A DNA stretch of 64,000 nucleotides from Manihot esculenta (taxonomy: Eukaryota > Streptophyta > Magnoliopsida > Malpighiales > Euphorbiaceae), in assembly GCF_001659605.2 (NCBI RefSeq), contig NC_035168.2, forward strand, positions 5,388,058 through 5,452,057, in the 5' to 3' direction. Position numbers and translations under genes: made by a program. Below are positions 47,058-58,322 of this stretch, piece after piece. Below the pieces are notes generated by a model. It was given only the letters and a program-made list of their open reading frames with translations. It made no database searches and had not been told where the DNA came from. The first letter of the stretch is position 1; the number at the start of each line of letters is the position of its first letter.

Positions 47058-48578
47058 CTAGCAATCTCTATAAACACCAGAATCTACTTCACATGAACAT
47101 ATATTCTCCATAATAATTGAATTTAGAGCATTATTATTATCATTACCTTGTTGGATTATTCTATAATTATCCCTCTCCTCTGATGAGTTTGACTCACTGA
47201 GTTCACTCGCCGCTGGGATTGACTCACTCAATTTTATCAAATCTATGCTCTTCAATATGTGCCCATTGTCCACTAGTTGACTCAAAATTGCTGACTCCGT
47301 TGTTGATTTCCCCTTGTGTTTCATCGCAACTCGGACGATTTCGGTTAGCATTGCATTTGAAAACCGGCGAATTCCTCTAGTTCCGCCCATCAAAATTGCT
47401 GGGTTAACTTGAGAATGGGACGCGCTTTTGTTTGAGTTGTTGTTTTTGTCTTTCCTTTTGGCATGCTTGGTTGAGCTAATGGTTTCTTGTTTTGTTGTTA
47501 TGTACACCGACTCTGAACTCCGATTCCTGAATCGGCCGAGTGGGTCACTGAGTAACAGTAGCCTTTTCACGTCCACTAACATTATATGCTTAAAATTTCT
47601 CCTAACTCGACCAAGCAGCATTGGATAACAGGCCCATCTTCTCAAACTCATTGGTATATGGTCTAGGAACCCGGAAAGCGAGTTCTCCGGATCAAGCTCA
47701 CTCGCTTCAAAACCCACCACCGACCCATAACTCAAGTGAGTCGACTCACCTTCATTTTCTTTCGAGTCACTGTGATTATCAACCCGAATTTTCTTCCCCC
47801 ACAGAGGTTCACATATTTCCTTGCTCTCACGCTTCACAAACTGCGTAACATTAAATCTCAAAGCCGGCACCGACACTGAGTCATGACTCTTATTGTTCGA
47901 TTTTCTGTAGAGATGAATGAGTCTCAAGAACGAGTTGTTCTCTTCTCGAATCAAATCTTCAAATCTTGATTCAGAAGAGGAAGAACCAAATAAGAAAACC
48001 AAGTCAGCTCTGGCTGTGAGACCTGACCTGAGCAAGAGTCTTAAGAAAAGCCTGAACTCATCTTCATTGGTGTCCTCCACTGCATGAGCTACAACAAGAT
48101 CACGCATGGCTCTGGTTCCACGGCTATAGAGCTTCCCCATTCCCTGTAAAGCAAAAGAAGATAGGAACTCAGTTCTTTTACCATTTCTGGATTGGTATCT
48201 GCTCGGCCAAATGCTGTAAAACCAAGAAAGATTGGATTTTTTCTGGTGGGTTTTGATAAAACTGTTACGAGGGTTGTCTGAGAGAAACCTGCGTGGAGCT
48301 TTAATGGCGGTGGTGGGGTTGGGGATGGTGGGTTCGAAGGTGGAGAGAGTGAACAGGAGGAGCGTGAGAAAGAGTAGAAGAACGCAAATAGAAATGGTGG
48401 ATTGGGTTCTGGTGAGGATGGGGCTATTGGGGTTGATTCTTTTGATGGTTGTTCTGCCGATACTGTTGGGGGTTGAATGGGGAGTAACTTTACCGACAAT
48501 GGGGTTGGAAGGGGTGATGGCGGAGGAGGCGGCGGCAGCGGAGTTCTCTTCAGGGAAGAAGACAAAGAGTAATCCCAT
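47058..48578 (-). CDS. Plant single-pass membrane protein, glycosyltransferase-like family of unknown function
   Basis: An intronless 506-aa protein starting at ATG 48578 (MGLLFVFFPEEN). A Ser/Pro-rich N-terminal tail of about 60 residues precedes one hydrophobic segment (about 61-80, ISICVLLLFLTLLLFTL), giving a probable type II signal anchor with the rest lumenal. The conserved body begins RGTRAMRDLVVAHAVEDTNEDEF. It contains RADLVFLFGS, FKHIMLVDVKRLLLLSDPLG (about 328-348) and MGGTRGIRRFSNAMLTEIVR (about 390). The pattern of a hydrophobic strand ending in D, then a DP motif, then a G-rich helix start resembles GT-A nucleotide-sugar transferases; that is my inference, not a demonstrated activity. 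It resembles a small land-plant family that I recall in Arabidopsis as annotated unknown or calcium-ion-binding proteins. The C-terminus is Asn/Ser-rich and poorly ordered. Confidence 0.8.
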   Translation of the reverse strand: MGLLFVFFPEENSAAAASSAITPSNPIVGKVTPHSTPNSIGRTTIKRINPNSPILTRTQSTISICVLLLFLTLLLFTLSTFEPTIPNPTTAIKAPRRFLSDNPRNSFIKTHQKKSNLSWFYSIWPSRYQSRNGKRTEFLSSFALQGMGKLYSRGTRAMRDLVVAHAVEDTNEDEFRLFLRLLLRSGLTARADLVFLFGSSSSESRFEDLIREENNSFLRLIHLYRKSNNKSHDSVSVPALRFNVTQFVKRESKEICEPLWGKKIRVDNHSDSKENEGESTHLSYGSVVGFEASELDPENSLSGFLDHIPMSLRRWACYPMLLGRVRRNFKHIMLVDVKRLLLLSDPLGRFRNRSSESVYITTKQETISSTKHAKRKDKNNNSNKSASHSQVNPAILMGGTRGIRRFSNAMLTEIVRVAMKHKGKSTTESAILSQLVDNGHILKSIDLIKLSESIPAASELSESNSSEERDNYRIIQQGNDNNNALNSIIMENICSCEVDSGVYRDC

Positions 48579-48747
48579 GCCCCAATTTTCGTTGCTGGTC
48601 TTGGCTTTTCACTTGGGAGCTGTGATGGCCATTTCTCTCTTTCTCTGCACTTTCGGCTTGGTGGAATCGGGAACTGATGCTTGTTATTTGGCAAGCTTAT
48701 GAATACTTTTCCGGAGGCGATTGGTTTGGTTTGTTTTAGGCAAACTA

Positions 48748-48755
48748 TATTTATA
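48748..48755 (-). promoter_or_regulatory. Possible TATA box for the 47058-48578 gene
   Basis: TATAAATA on the minus strand, about 170 bp upstream of the ATG. The surroundings are AT-rich, so chance occurrence is quite possible. Confidence 0.3.
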
Positions 48756-48759
48756 TTTT

Positions 48760-50499
48760 AATTTTAATTTAATTAATCTAATCTTTATATTTTAATATAA
48801 TTTTAATTAATTCATAAATTTTTAAATTTTGATAATTTATGCATCATTTTAATAGTCTAATAATATGTCATATATTTTATATAAATTAATGATTAAATAA
48901 TTAAAAATTTTAATATTTATATTATTTTATATTTTAATTCAAATATTTAAATTTTAAATTAATTAATTTAATATTTACATTTACATATAATTTTATTTAA
49001 TTTTTAAAAATTTAAATATAAAAATTTAAATAGAATGTTAAATATAATATTTTATCTTTTTAAATATAAATTAATTTTATAGTTTAAATTTAGTAATTTG
49101 TAAATTAATTAAAATTGTATTAAAATATGAAAATTAGGTTAATTAAATTAAAATTAAAATATAAATACGTATAAATGTTGGCTTTGTGAATTAATTAGTC
49201 TTTATTTTATTATTATTATTATTCATTGATATTTTTTTTATATTTCAAATGAACCATAAGTTCAATTTAATTTTTTAAAATAAATGAAAATTTAAATATT
49301 TATTTAAGTTTTAATTAGTCTTATTCTAATAAATTATTAGTTTAATTACAAAATATTTTTAATTTTAAATATCAAAATCTTTTACTATTTTATTGTTTTT
49401 ATGTTTAATCTAAAAATTATAAAGAATCATTTTATTATTATTAAAAAATAATATTGTATTAGTTCAATACATACTTAGATTTAAAAACATTATTAAAATA
49501 AAATTCATGATTTTATTAAAAAAAAGTCAAATTGAGCTCACTTATTTAATGAAAATTCAAGAGTTTATTGATTTTTTTTATTTAAAACAATTCATTTTAA
49601 AAAAAGAATATAAATTAATGTTTATGAAATCTTTTAATCTAAATAAATAAAATTTATTTAAAAATTCAATTAAATTATTTTTTTATAAAATTCTTGATTT
49701 TGAATAAAAATTTCTTTTTAAAATTTTTTCATTTTAAGATTTTTTCCCTATTAAATATGCCATTTCATCATTTTCCCTATTTCAATCTCGCCATAGCTTA
49801 GAGCGATAAATTTTCTTAATCTTTCTTTGTTTCTGCTTTTCTTGAGTTTTATTAAAATTTTCTCCAAGCGACATTAAACTAATTAAAATATTAAAAATAT
49901 TTAACTTATTGAAAATAAATAAATAAATAATATTTAAAAATATTAAAATTAGAAAGCCATACTTATGTAAAAATAAAATTATAGAAATATATTTTTAAAA
50001 AAAAATAAAAAAAGTAATTAATTATATTGTACGTATGTGTTGCCGACATTTTGCCATGTGTGTTCGTACGAAGTATTAGAATTAAATGGGTACTCGAAAG
50101 AAGGGACCCACAAGATTGAAAGCTTTGTTTCCAAATTATCTATGCCTTCTTCTAAACCATACATTTCCTTGTACACTATATACTTCCAAAATTTTCCTAA
50201 TCCTATTATCTATATTTTGGATTAAGAATGTATCTACTTTGAGATTAAATTTTTATTTTTTTTATTAATTTAATTTACATTCATGCATGTTTTTTTTTTA
50301 ATAAAAATTGAAAATTAAAAAAGTAAAATCTAAAATCTCTCAAATTTATTTAAATATATTTATCACTAAATTATACCAGTGTGTACATGCATATTTTTTT
50401 AAAACGTTAATATCTTCAATTATATAAAAACTATAATTTATAAATTAATCCTACAATTTTCTTTGCAAAATTCAATTGATTTTGGTAATAAATAATGGT
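48760..50499. other. Very AT-rich intergenic DNA
   Basis: Over 80% A/T with many TTTAAATT-like words. I see no gene and no clear element. The run at 50030-50220 is less biased but has no recognisable frame. Confidence 0.6.
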
Positions 50500-50508
50500 T
50501 TAATTTAA

Positions 50509-51452
50509 GGATAAACTGCAATTTAGTCCATCTGATTTAGTGAAATGCAACATTTCATCTCTCTGTTTTAAAAAATCTTCAATTTAATCACTGTGATTTT
50601 TAAAAACTATGCCATTGGTCCCTCCCATTAGATTTTCAGTTAAATCCCTGTTAATTTTAATTAAAAGACTAAAATACCCATAACAGCTTCTTCACTCCTG
50701 ACCTCACCTGCTTCCTTCCAAATGGCCACTTCGGCATTCAGGTCCACCACCAAGCGAACCCCATTGCGAAATCTTCTTCTTCCAATCGATTGTTTTCTGC
50801 TTGTGTTTTTAATTCTCCACGTGTCAATATCCAGTGTACTTTGGGGTATTGCACAAGAGCTATGTCGTGGAGGAGAGCAACGAGGAAATTGAGGATAAGG
50901 AAGGTCCACAAGCAGAGCCTGAAGAGGAAGAAGAGGAGATTGTGATAGTTTTCTTAGCTTGGGATTGGTGTGTGCTCGCTTGTTTTGATTGTTTAGTTTT
51001 GGGTGTACATGATATTTTACAGCTACTGTTTACATTAAAATGAAGAAACCCAATGCTGCCATCCGGGATGCCAATGCTGCTCTTGAGGTTGTTGCTTTCA
51101 TTAGCTTATTTGCACAGCTGCTTGCATGAAATCAAACACAGGAGGAGGAGGAGGAGGAGGAGATCGGGAAGAAGAAGAAGAAGAAGAAGAAGAAGAAGAA
51201 GAAGAAGAAAAAGAATAAGAAGAAGGAGATTGGAAAAGAGAAGAAGAAGAAGAAGAAGAAGAAGAAGAAGGAGAGAGAATGGGTATTTTAGTATTTTTAA
51301 CTAAAATTAACGGTGATTTAACTGAAAATCTAACGGAAGGGACTAATGACATAGTTTTTAAAAATCACAGTGACTAAATTGAAGGTTTTTTAAAATAAAT
51401 GGACGAAAGGTTACATTTTACTAAACCAGAGGGACTAAATTGCAGTTTACTC
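50509..51452. mobile_element. Pack-MULE-like element carrying host gene fragments
   Basis: Terminal inverted repeats start GGATAAACTGCAATTTAG on the left and GAGTAAACTGCAATTTAG on the right (complement). The inverted homology extends over about 150 bp (CAATTTAATCACTGTG, TTTTTAAAAACTATG, TCCCT blocks). A perfect 9-bp TSD TTAATTTAA lies at 50500-50508 and 51453-51461. Between the arms lie exon pieces of an Hsc70-interacting protein gene and a GAA/AGG microsatellite (51140-51275). The structure parallels the purine-core MULEs but the TIR sequence is a different family. Confidence 0.85.
50852..51087 (+). pseudogene. Captured Hsc70-interacting protein (HIP/ST13-type TPR co-chaperone) gene fragments
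   Basis: 50852-50945 translates as HKSYVVEESNEEIEDKEG then QAEPEEEEEEIV, matching the acidic region before the TPR domain of plant HIP. 51023-51087 translates as TVYIKMKKPNAAIRDANAALE, the TPR part. An acceptor-like TTTTACAG precedes the second piece and a donor-like GAG/GTTG follows it, so intron sequence is included and capture was from DNA, not mRNA. The sequence between the pieces is too short to hold the missing exons, so an internal deletion occurred. Identification is from recalled family sequence; the TPR match is the stronger. Confidence 0.7.
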
Positions 51453-51461
51453 TTAATTTAA

Positions 51462-52800
51462 TTTAATTTAATTTAAATTTTAACTTTCTTAAAGGAATTG
51501 TGTTTTTTTTGCGTAATTAAATGCTTATTGTAAATAAGTAAAAAGAAGGAAATAAAACGCTAAAAACAAAATATTAATAGGCGATTGGGGTGAGTAATTG
51601 AGGCAGGTGAAATTGAGAGTGGGGGTGAGTAACCTGCGACCTAACAAAAGAACAAGATCTGACGGGCGAGATCACGGAATTGAATGAGGCCATCAAGTGA
51701 ATGGACAGTTGGGGCGGTGGATCTGAACTGAAAACGAAGTTTCCATTAAACAGAAAACCACGTGTGGTCTTCTCAAGACAGCCCCTCTCTCACTCTCAGC
51801 TCTTGTCCGTACACGATTTTATTTCTTTTTTTTTTTTTGTAACGAAAAAAAAAAACATCAAATGGGGAGAAGTCACATGGGATATGAAGGATTTATTTTT
51901 TTAATCAAATATAATATTTCATTGATGGAAGAGGATTACAAGACTAAGGCCTACAACGTATATAATCCGAAAAACACTAAGGTCCAAGATAAAATATAAG
52001 CACATAGGAAAGTCTAATCTCAAGCTCTAGGACAAATACAGTTGCAAATCAATCATAGTGTTGCTCATCTTTAGAAGGTCCGATGAAAGATGGGTGAAAT
52101 TCCCAACAATCATAATTAAAAATACTTTTAAAACTTATTGAAATTATTCGAGAAAACCACCGATAAACTCAAACAAATAAGAGACCCACAATCTAAGAAA
52201 ACTACTGTAAAAATCATATTCGATCTTTGATAGGAAGGAGCCCCTATTGGAATAGAGGGATTAAGCCTCTACTATTGATATGACCGCCACTCTTAGGATC
52301 AAGGAGGCTTCAAGCATCTCTGAAAAAGAATGAAATGGTAAGGGGTGATTTTAGGAGACTCATTGCGCCAAGCAAAGCCATCCTCACAGACTACGGCTTC
52401 ATCAACCCTTCCAAAACAGGACTCTGTTAGGACCATAGAAGATGATCCTTTAACCTGAAAAACCCAAAAAAGGAAAACCATGCAAAAAACAAACAAAGCA
52501 ATCCAAATTAATCTCTCAATATAAGCACAATTGTTAACAATAAACAATAAAGTTATGTACACCCACCCAATTTTGGGTGGAAAAAATCACATTTGAAAAG
52601 GAGGAGGCTTTCCACTGTCCAGAAGAACAGGGAGAACCTCTTAAAGAGACAGGGACACCAACGACAATTCAGAGAGAAAGGGAGTTAAAATCTCAAAAGA
52701 GAGAACTTTCTCTCTTCAACAAAGAGAGAGAAGCCACTGTCCCACCAATATAGCCAGGGGTTGAGTGTAAGTATTTTTAGTTAGACACTTGTTCAGATAT
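51462..52800. other. Intergenic, no gene recognised
   Basis: Mixed composition. The minus-strand frame at 52299-52562 has a hydrophobic N-terminal half but no recognisable family. The 51590-51810 stretch is moderately GC-rich and CACGTG-containing (about 51760), reminiscent of a promoter, but no gene follows on either strand. Confidence 0.45.
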
Positions 52801-52809
52801 AAGTATTTT

Positions 52810-53612
52810 AGTTAGACACCAGTTCTGATTCGATTTTGATTTGAAACTAGTAGTTCGATTTACTTTTTAAATTAAATTGAAATTCACTCAATTTAAAATG
52901 ATTCAAGGCAGTTTTATTTTTTTAGCGATTTCGATTAGATTTTAAAATGATTAAGATTTCAATTATTTATGTTATGGTTCTAGAGGATTTTATTTTTTTA
53001 ATGATTTAAGTTAAATTTTAAAATGATTACGGTTTCAATCATTTATGTTATAGTTTAGTTTCAATTAAATCTAAATTATAAACGGTTTGATCTGATTTCG
53101 ATTTAAAAAAATAAAGATAAAATTTTTGAATAAAATGTAAAGAAATAAATATATATCTTAAATATTATTGTATAAATATTTTATTAAATAAGTAAATTAT
53201 AAAATATATCTATTTACATAATATAAAAAATAAAATAATATATTTATAATATAAAATAAAATAAAATAATATTAAATAATATTTTTTTACAAGTTAAAAA
53301 TAAAATAAAATTAATTATTTTATAATTTGACTTGATTATACATTAATTTTAAGTGAGATAATTTTTTTAAATAATTTATTTTAGAAATAAAAAATAAATC
53401 AGAACCGAATTGGACTGCGGATTCAAATAAGCTAATTTCGGTTTAATTTCAGTTCTGATTTAAAAAAAGAAACCATAATTAATTCCCTAATTTAAGGTTC
53501 TGATTTGACTCAAAAATCAAAATTAAATTATTAGTCCTGTCACATATTTAATCGGTATGATTCCAATTCAATTTATGGTCCGAATTGAACTATGGTCATG
53601 TCTATTTTTATT
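52810..53612. repeat. Dispersed AT-rich repeat, possible MITE
   Basis: The left end TTAGACACCAGTTCTGATTCG and right end CGAATTGAACTATGGTCATGTCTA are loosely inverted. Interior blocks (TTTTTTACAAGTTAAAAATAAA, AATTTGACTTGAT) recur at 57250-57310. No clear TSD was found, so limits are approximate. Confidence 0.45.
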
Positions 53613-54219
53613 ATCCAATATAACCTTTTAAAATGAGTTTAAATAATATATACTTTGATTTGAGATAGGTTTAAACTTAAAAATTAATATACATGATAGG
53701 TTGGAGTTTTATATATTGATACTAGTTTATATGAATAATTAATATAAACATTTATTTTCTATAATTATATTTATAATTTTTTATATTTTTTTCATTTAAA
53801 AAATTAGAAATTAGATATTTTTTTAGATTATTAATTTTTTTAAATAAAAATTAGTAATGAAAAATATATATTTAGATACTTTATTAATTAAAATATATAA
53901 ATTAATTGAATTTAAGTATTGTTTAAGTAATAGCAATCTGATTTAGGATAAACTCTATAACATTACACCTTTAAAACTATAGTGTTAGTTAATTTCGCCC
54001 TGTTTTTTCATATGTTATTTTTGAGTAATCCTAGGTGATCTTTAGAAGCCATGGTGTTGCTGCCTAACTCTATAAATCTCTAAATTTTACCATAAATAAA
54101 TCCTGATTTAATAAAATATTTTTTTTAATGATAAAAATATTACTTCTAATAATAAAAATTTCATTTTTGTAATTTTTAAAAATCATTTACTATTTCTATG
54201 GTTCTTATTTTATTTAAAA

Positions 54220-55096
54220 GGGAAATTTACAATTTAGTTTCTGAATATTGCCATTATTAATAAGTCAATCCCTACATTTTTAGAAATCTATTAAAATATT
54301 CTTAGTTTTTTTTCCGTCAATGAAATAGTCGTTTCCGTCATTTTTTCTGTTAAAAATAAATAAAGGATGAGAGAGAAAATTTTTAAAATCCAATTTTACC
54401 CTCAAATAAAACTTCTTATTTAGTTATTGGATATTGCTATTATTAACAAGTAAGTCCTTATATTTTCAGAAATCTATTAAAATATCCTTCTCTTTTCTCA
54501 TATCTATTAAAATGTCATTATCTTTTTTTATATCTATTAAAATGTTTTTATCGTTTTTTTCCGTCAACGAAATAGTCCCTCCTCCTCCTTCTCCTCAAAA
54601 AAGAAGAAGATAATGAAGAAGAAGATGATGAAGGAGAAAAAGAAAAAGAAGAAGGAGAAGAAAAGAAGATGATGATGATGATGAAGAAGAAGAAGAAGAA
54701 GAAAAGAAGATAAAGAAGAAAAGAAGATAATGATGATGATAATGATGAAGAAGAAAAAGAAGAAGAAGAATCTCTTTCTCCTGCTCCTTAAAAAAAAGAA
54801 TAAAAAGAAAAATCGAAAAAGAATCAAAAAAGAAGAAGAAGAAAAAGAAGAAGAAGAAAAAGTAGAACCAAATAAGAAGAAGAGGAGGAGGAAGAATCAA
54901 TAAAGAAGGAGGAGGAGGAGGAGGAGGAAAATAATGGGGTAATTTGGTCTTTTGCTCTATTTTTAATGACAAAAATAGACGAGATGACTATTTTGTTGAT
55001 AAAAATAAAAGATAATAACATTTTAATAGGTTTTTGAAATGCAGGGACTGACTTGTTAATAATGATAATATCCAGGCATTAAATTATAAATCTCCA
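54220..55096. mobile_element. Non-autonomous Mutator-like element (copy 3), same orientation as copy 2
   Basis: The left TIR is GGGAAATTTACAATTTAG and the right end ATAAATCTCCA. A perfect 9-bp TSD TATTTAAAA is at 54211-54219 and 55097-55105. The longer arm is on the left, as in copy 2. The core (about 54580-54930) is GAA/GAT/AAG purine sequence, shorter and more degenerate than in copies 1 and 2. More arm substitutions suggest an older insertion. Confidence 0.85.
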
Positions 55097-55105
55097 TATT
55101 TAAAA

Positions 55106-55632
55106 TACTAAATTTTTAATATTTCAAATTAACAAAAAGAAAATTATTAAAAAAATTATATTTAATCATGACTTATTTAATCTTAAAAGTAAAATTTAGA
55201 GATTTATTTAATTAAAAGAAATGAATTATGCATATTTAGTCTTTAAGTAAGTATTAAAACTTAATTAAATTTATTTCTAAAATTTTACAATTGGATTTTT
55301 TTTTCGAATTCTCATGGGTTTGGTTTTGATTGTTTTCTTATTATTTCTCTCGCTATAGCATTCTCTTATCCTTGAAGTGTGAGTTTAGATTTATTGATAT
55401 CAGTATGATGGATTTGAATGTTTAGTGTGGTTTTGTAGATGTTCTTGCATTTTATTTACCAACACATTTTCTTCACAAATGATGGAGCCATTCCTACAGA
55501 TGGACGGACATCAACTTCAGCACTGTACAATTTCCACTAAAATACCTTGGGGCATATATCTGAAGAAATTAAATATGTGGTTTTTTTTTAACTACAAGCT
55601 AGTCCACCGGCTCTTCTGGTTGCAAGCTCCAG
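55106..55632. other. Intergenic, no gene recognised
   Basis: AT-rich to about 55300, then balanced composition. A short frame at 55425-55688 runs into the adjacent MITE and has no recognisable similarity. Confidence 0.5.
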
Positions 55633-56098
55633 TAGGAGTGATTATTCAGTCGGTTTGGTTTAAAATTGAATCGAACCGAATAAATTGAAAATCAAAATTT
55701 TAATATTTATTAAAATCGAATCCAATCGATTTTGATCAAAAACCGAACTGAACCGGTCTGATTCGATTTGATTCAGTTCGATTTGATCGATTTTGATTTT
55801 TAATAAATTTTTTATTTTTCACACTTTATTTTTAATATTTTAAAATTTAATTAAAATATTTTAATGTTAATATGATTTAATTTCTCTATATTATTGAAAA
55901 TAACATTATTATCACTAAATCAGTTCGGTTCGGTTTTTTCAATTTTTTCTGATCAAAATCGAACCGAACCGAAATGATCGGAATTTTTGAAATTAAAAAT
56001 CCAATCGAACTGAAATAAATAAAAAATTGAACAAAAATTTTAAATTAATTCAGTTCGATTGATTTTTTTCAATTTAAATCGAATATTGGTCACCCCTA
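55633..56098. mobile_element. hAT-like MITE, 466 bp (diverged copy)
   Basis: The ends TAGGAGTGATTATTCAG and CTGAATATTGGTCACCCCTA-like are inverted. It has GGTTCGGTT/AACCGAACC-type internal repeats and is clearly related to the copy at 56496. The flanks (GCTCCAG and GCTGTAG) match in only 5 of 7 positions, so the duplication is decayed. Confidence 0.65.
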
Positions 56099-56487
56099 GC
56101 TGTAGGGATTGTTTTTGATACGACTCACTGTTGAGAAGGAGGCCATAAGCTAATCCAATAAGATGAGGATCCCCAAAGGAAACAACTTCAAGCTATTCAG
56201 CTCCAAGATCCAGTTCATTAATTCCAGCCCAAGCTAAATGAAATTTTCCAAGACTCACAAACCCATATGACTATGGCCCAAGTCCATGATGGGAAAATAT
56301 TTGTACAGATATAGACTCCATTGATTATGATTACTAGAATATGAATCTCTCTCAGGAGAAATAAACCGTGGGAAGTTATATTGACATGATGTTTTTTCTG
56401 TTGGATGATAGAGGAAAATTAAGAGGGAGAGTAAAATATTTGTTATTTTCTCCTGTGTTTTATCTCTCGGAATTGGAGAGAAAACCG
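56099..56487. other. Spacer between the two MITEs
   Basis: About 390 bp of balanced composition with no supportable gene on either strand. Confidence 0.5.
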
Positions 56488-56495
56488 GTGTAAAG

Positions 56496-56950
56496 TAGGG
56501 GTGAGCATTCGGTCGGTTCGGTTCAAAATCGAACCGAATTGAATAACCGAAAACCGAAATTTTAATATTTATGAAAACCGAACCGAGCCGATTTTGATTA
56601 GAAACCGAACCGAACCGAACCGGTTTGATTCGGTTCAATTCGATTCGGTTTGATCGGTTTCGATTTTTAATAATTTTTTTATTTTTTACACTTTATTTTT
56701 AATATTTTAAAATTTAATTAAAATATTTTAATTTTTATATGATTTAATTTCTCTATATTATTGAAAAAATATATTATTATCACTAATTGGTTCGGTTCGA
56801 TTTTTTTCTGAATAAAACCGAACCGAACCGAAATAACCGAAATTTTTAAAATTAAAAACCGAACCGAAATGTATAAAAAACCGAACTAAATTTTCAAATC
56901 GATTCGATTCGGTCAGTTTTTCGATTTGAACCGAATACTGCTCACCCCTA
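56496..56950. mobile_element. hAT-like MITE, 455 bp
   Basis: TIR TAGGGGTGAGC at both ends and a perfect 8-bp TSD GTGTAAAG (56488-56495, 56951-56958), the size expected for hAT. The body is built of CGGTTCGGTT and ACCGAACCGAA blocks and can fold on itself. No coding capacity. Confidence 0.88.
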
Positions 56951-57079
56951 GTGTAAAGTATAGAATAGTTGATAAAATTACATAAATGTCCTTTTTGTTT
57001 CTATTCTTGTTTTTAACTTTTCTCTTTCACATTTTATCCAAGCAAATTGTTGTGGTAAAAAATAAGTATATAATTCAAA

Positions 57080-57690
57080 AGTTTTTTTTTTACTGTAAAT
57101 ACTTATTTTTCATCGTTCAATTATTTTTTGAAAATTTTTAGTTATTAATAATTTAATATTTAAATATAATATTAGATTTAATTGATATAAAAAATAAAAT
57201 AATATATATATAATATAAAAATAAAATAATATTATATTTAAATATAAATAATATTTTTTTACAAGTTAAAAATAAATTTAAATTTAATTATTTGATAATT
57301 TAACTTGATGGAGAATAATTTAATTTACTTATTTATCGGTTATATAATTTTTAAAATGGTTTATTTAAAAAATAAAAAATTAAATTGAAAACGAACTAGG
57401 TTAATTTTAATTTTAATTTACAAAATGGAGAACCATAACCAACATTATTTTAATTTAAATTTTTGGTCTGATTCAAGAATCGAAATTAAATAATTGATCC
57501 GATTTCAAATTTAATCAGTTTAATAAATTGAAATTTTGATTTAAAAAAAAATTATAACTGACATTTTAATTTAAATATTTAGTCCAATTCAAAAATTGAA
57601 ACCAAATGATTGATCTGATTTCAAATTTAATCAGTCTAATTTCAATTGGATTTATTATCCAAATTGAACCGTGGCCATTTCTATTTTTTA
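57080..57690. repeat. Second copy of the 52810-type AT-rich repeat, with internal duplication
   Basis: It shares TTTTTTACAAGTTAAAAATAAA and an end similar to AATTGAACCGTGGCCATTTCTA with the 52810 copy. A block of about 120 bp (TTGATCTGATTTCAAATTTAATCAGT) is duplicated in tandem within 57420-57660. Confidence 0.45.
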
Positions 57691-58182
57691 AGACTTTACC
57701 ATATTAAACTAAACTTAGCACCAACTTAACCTAAAATATAAATTATAACATAAATCATATTTCTAATATCTATAAGTAGTAAATATTAGACTTATTTATA
57801 AAAATAGTTTATAAAATTACATCAATTTTAATTTAGAATGAAAAAATAATTTAGTATAGATCTTAAAAATTTTCTGTTATAAATTTCACCAACTTAACCT
57901 AAAATTGTTAAGATCTTTCTAATTTAGTTAAAATTATAAAAAAAATAACTAAAATTAAAAAAATCAAGTAAAGGTTTAGTTAGAAAATAATAATTTACTC
58001 TATTTTTAATAATTTAGTAGTTGCAGTTTTTATATTTATAATAAATTAATTTATTCAATTAATAATGAATTAATAATTAAATTTAATAAAATAACTATTT
58101 TATTTATAAAATAAAAATTTAACAATTAAATTATAAATTTTACTAAATTTCATGCACCATAATTTGAATATGCTGAAAAAAA
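57691..58182. other. AT-rich 5' flank of the PPR gene
   Basis: Simple A/T-rich sequence with no gene seen. Confidence 0.55.
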
Positions 58183-58190
58183 TATATAAA
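58183..58190 (+). promoter_or_regulatory. Probable TATA box of the EMB2654-like gene
   Basis: TATATAAA, about 135 bp upstream of the ATG, where base composition turns from AT-rich to balanced. Confidence 0.4.
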
Positions 58191-58322
58191 ATGGTTAATA
58201 AAATTCAAAAATTAACTGATTTTAAAACAAGGAGGAAAATAGTTATCGTGCGAAATTGAAGATTTCAATCGACAGAGGTTTATCCACTGACGGGAGCTCG
58301 CGCTCATTTTGCTACACCGAAA

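Noticed and set aside
48089..48694. 201-codon minus-strand Pro/Ser-rich frame and 48232-48702 plus-strand frame
   Set aside because: They overlap the membrane protein gene in other frames and show only its shadow composition.
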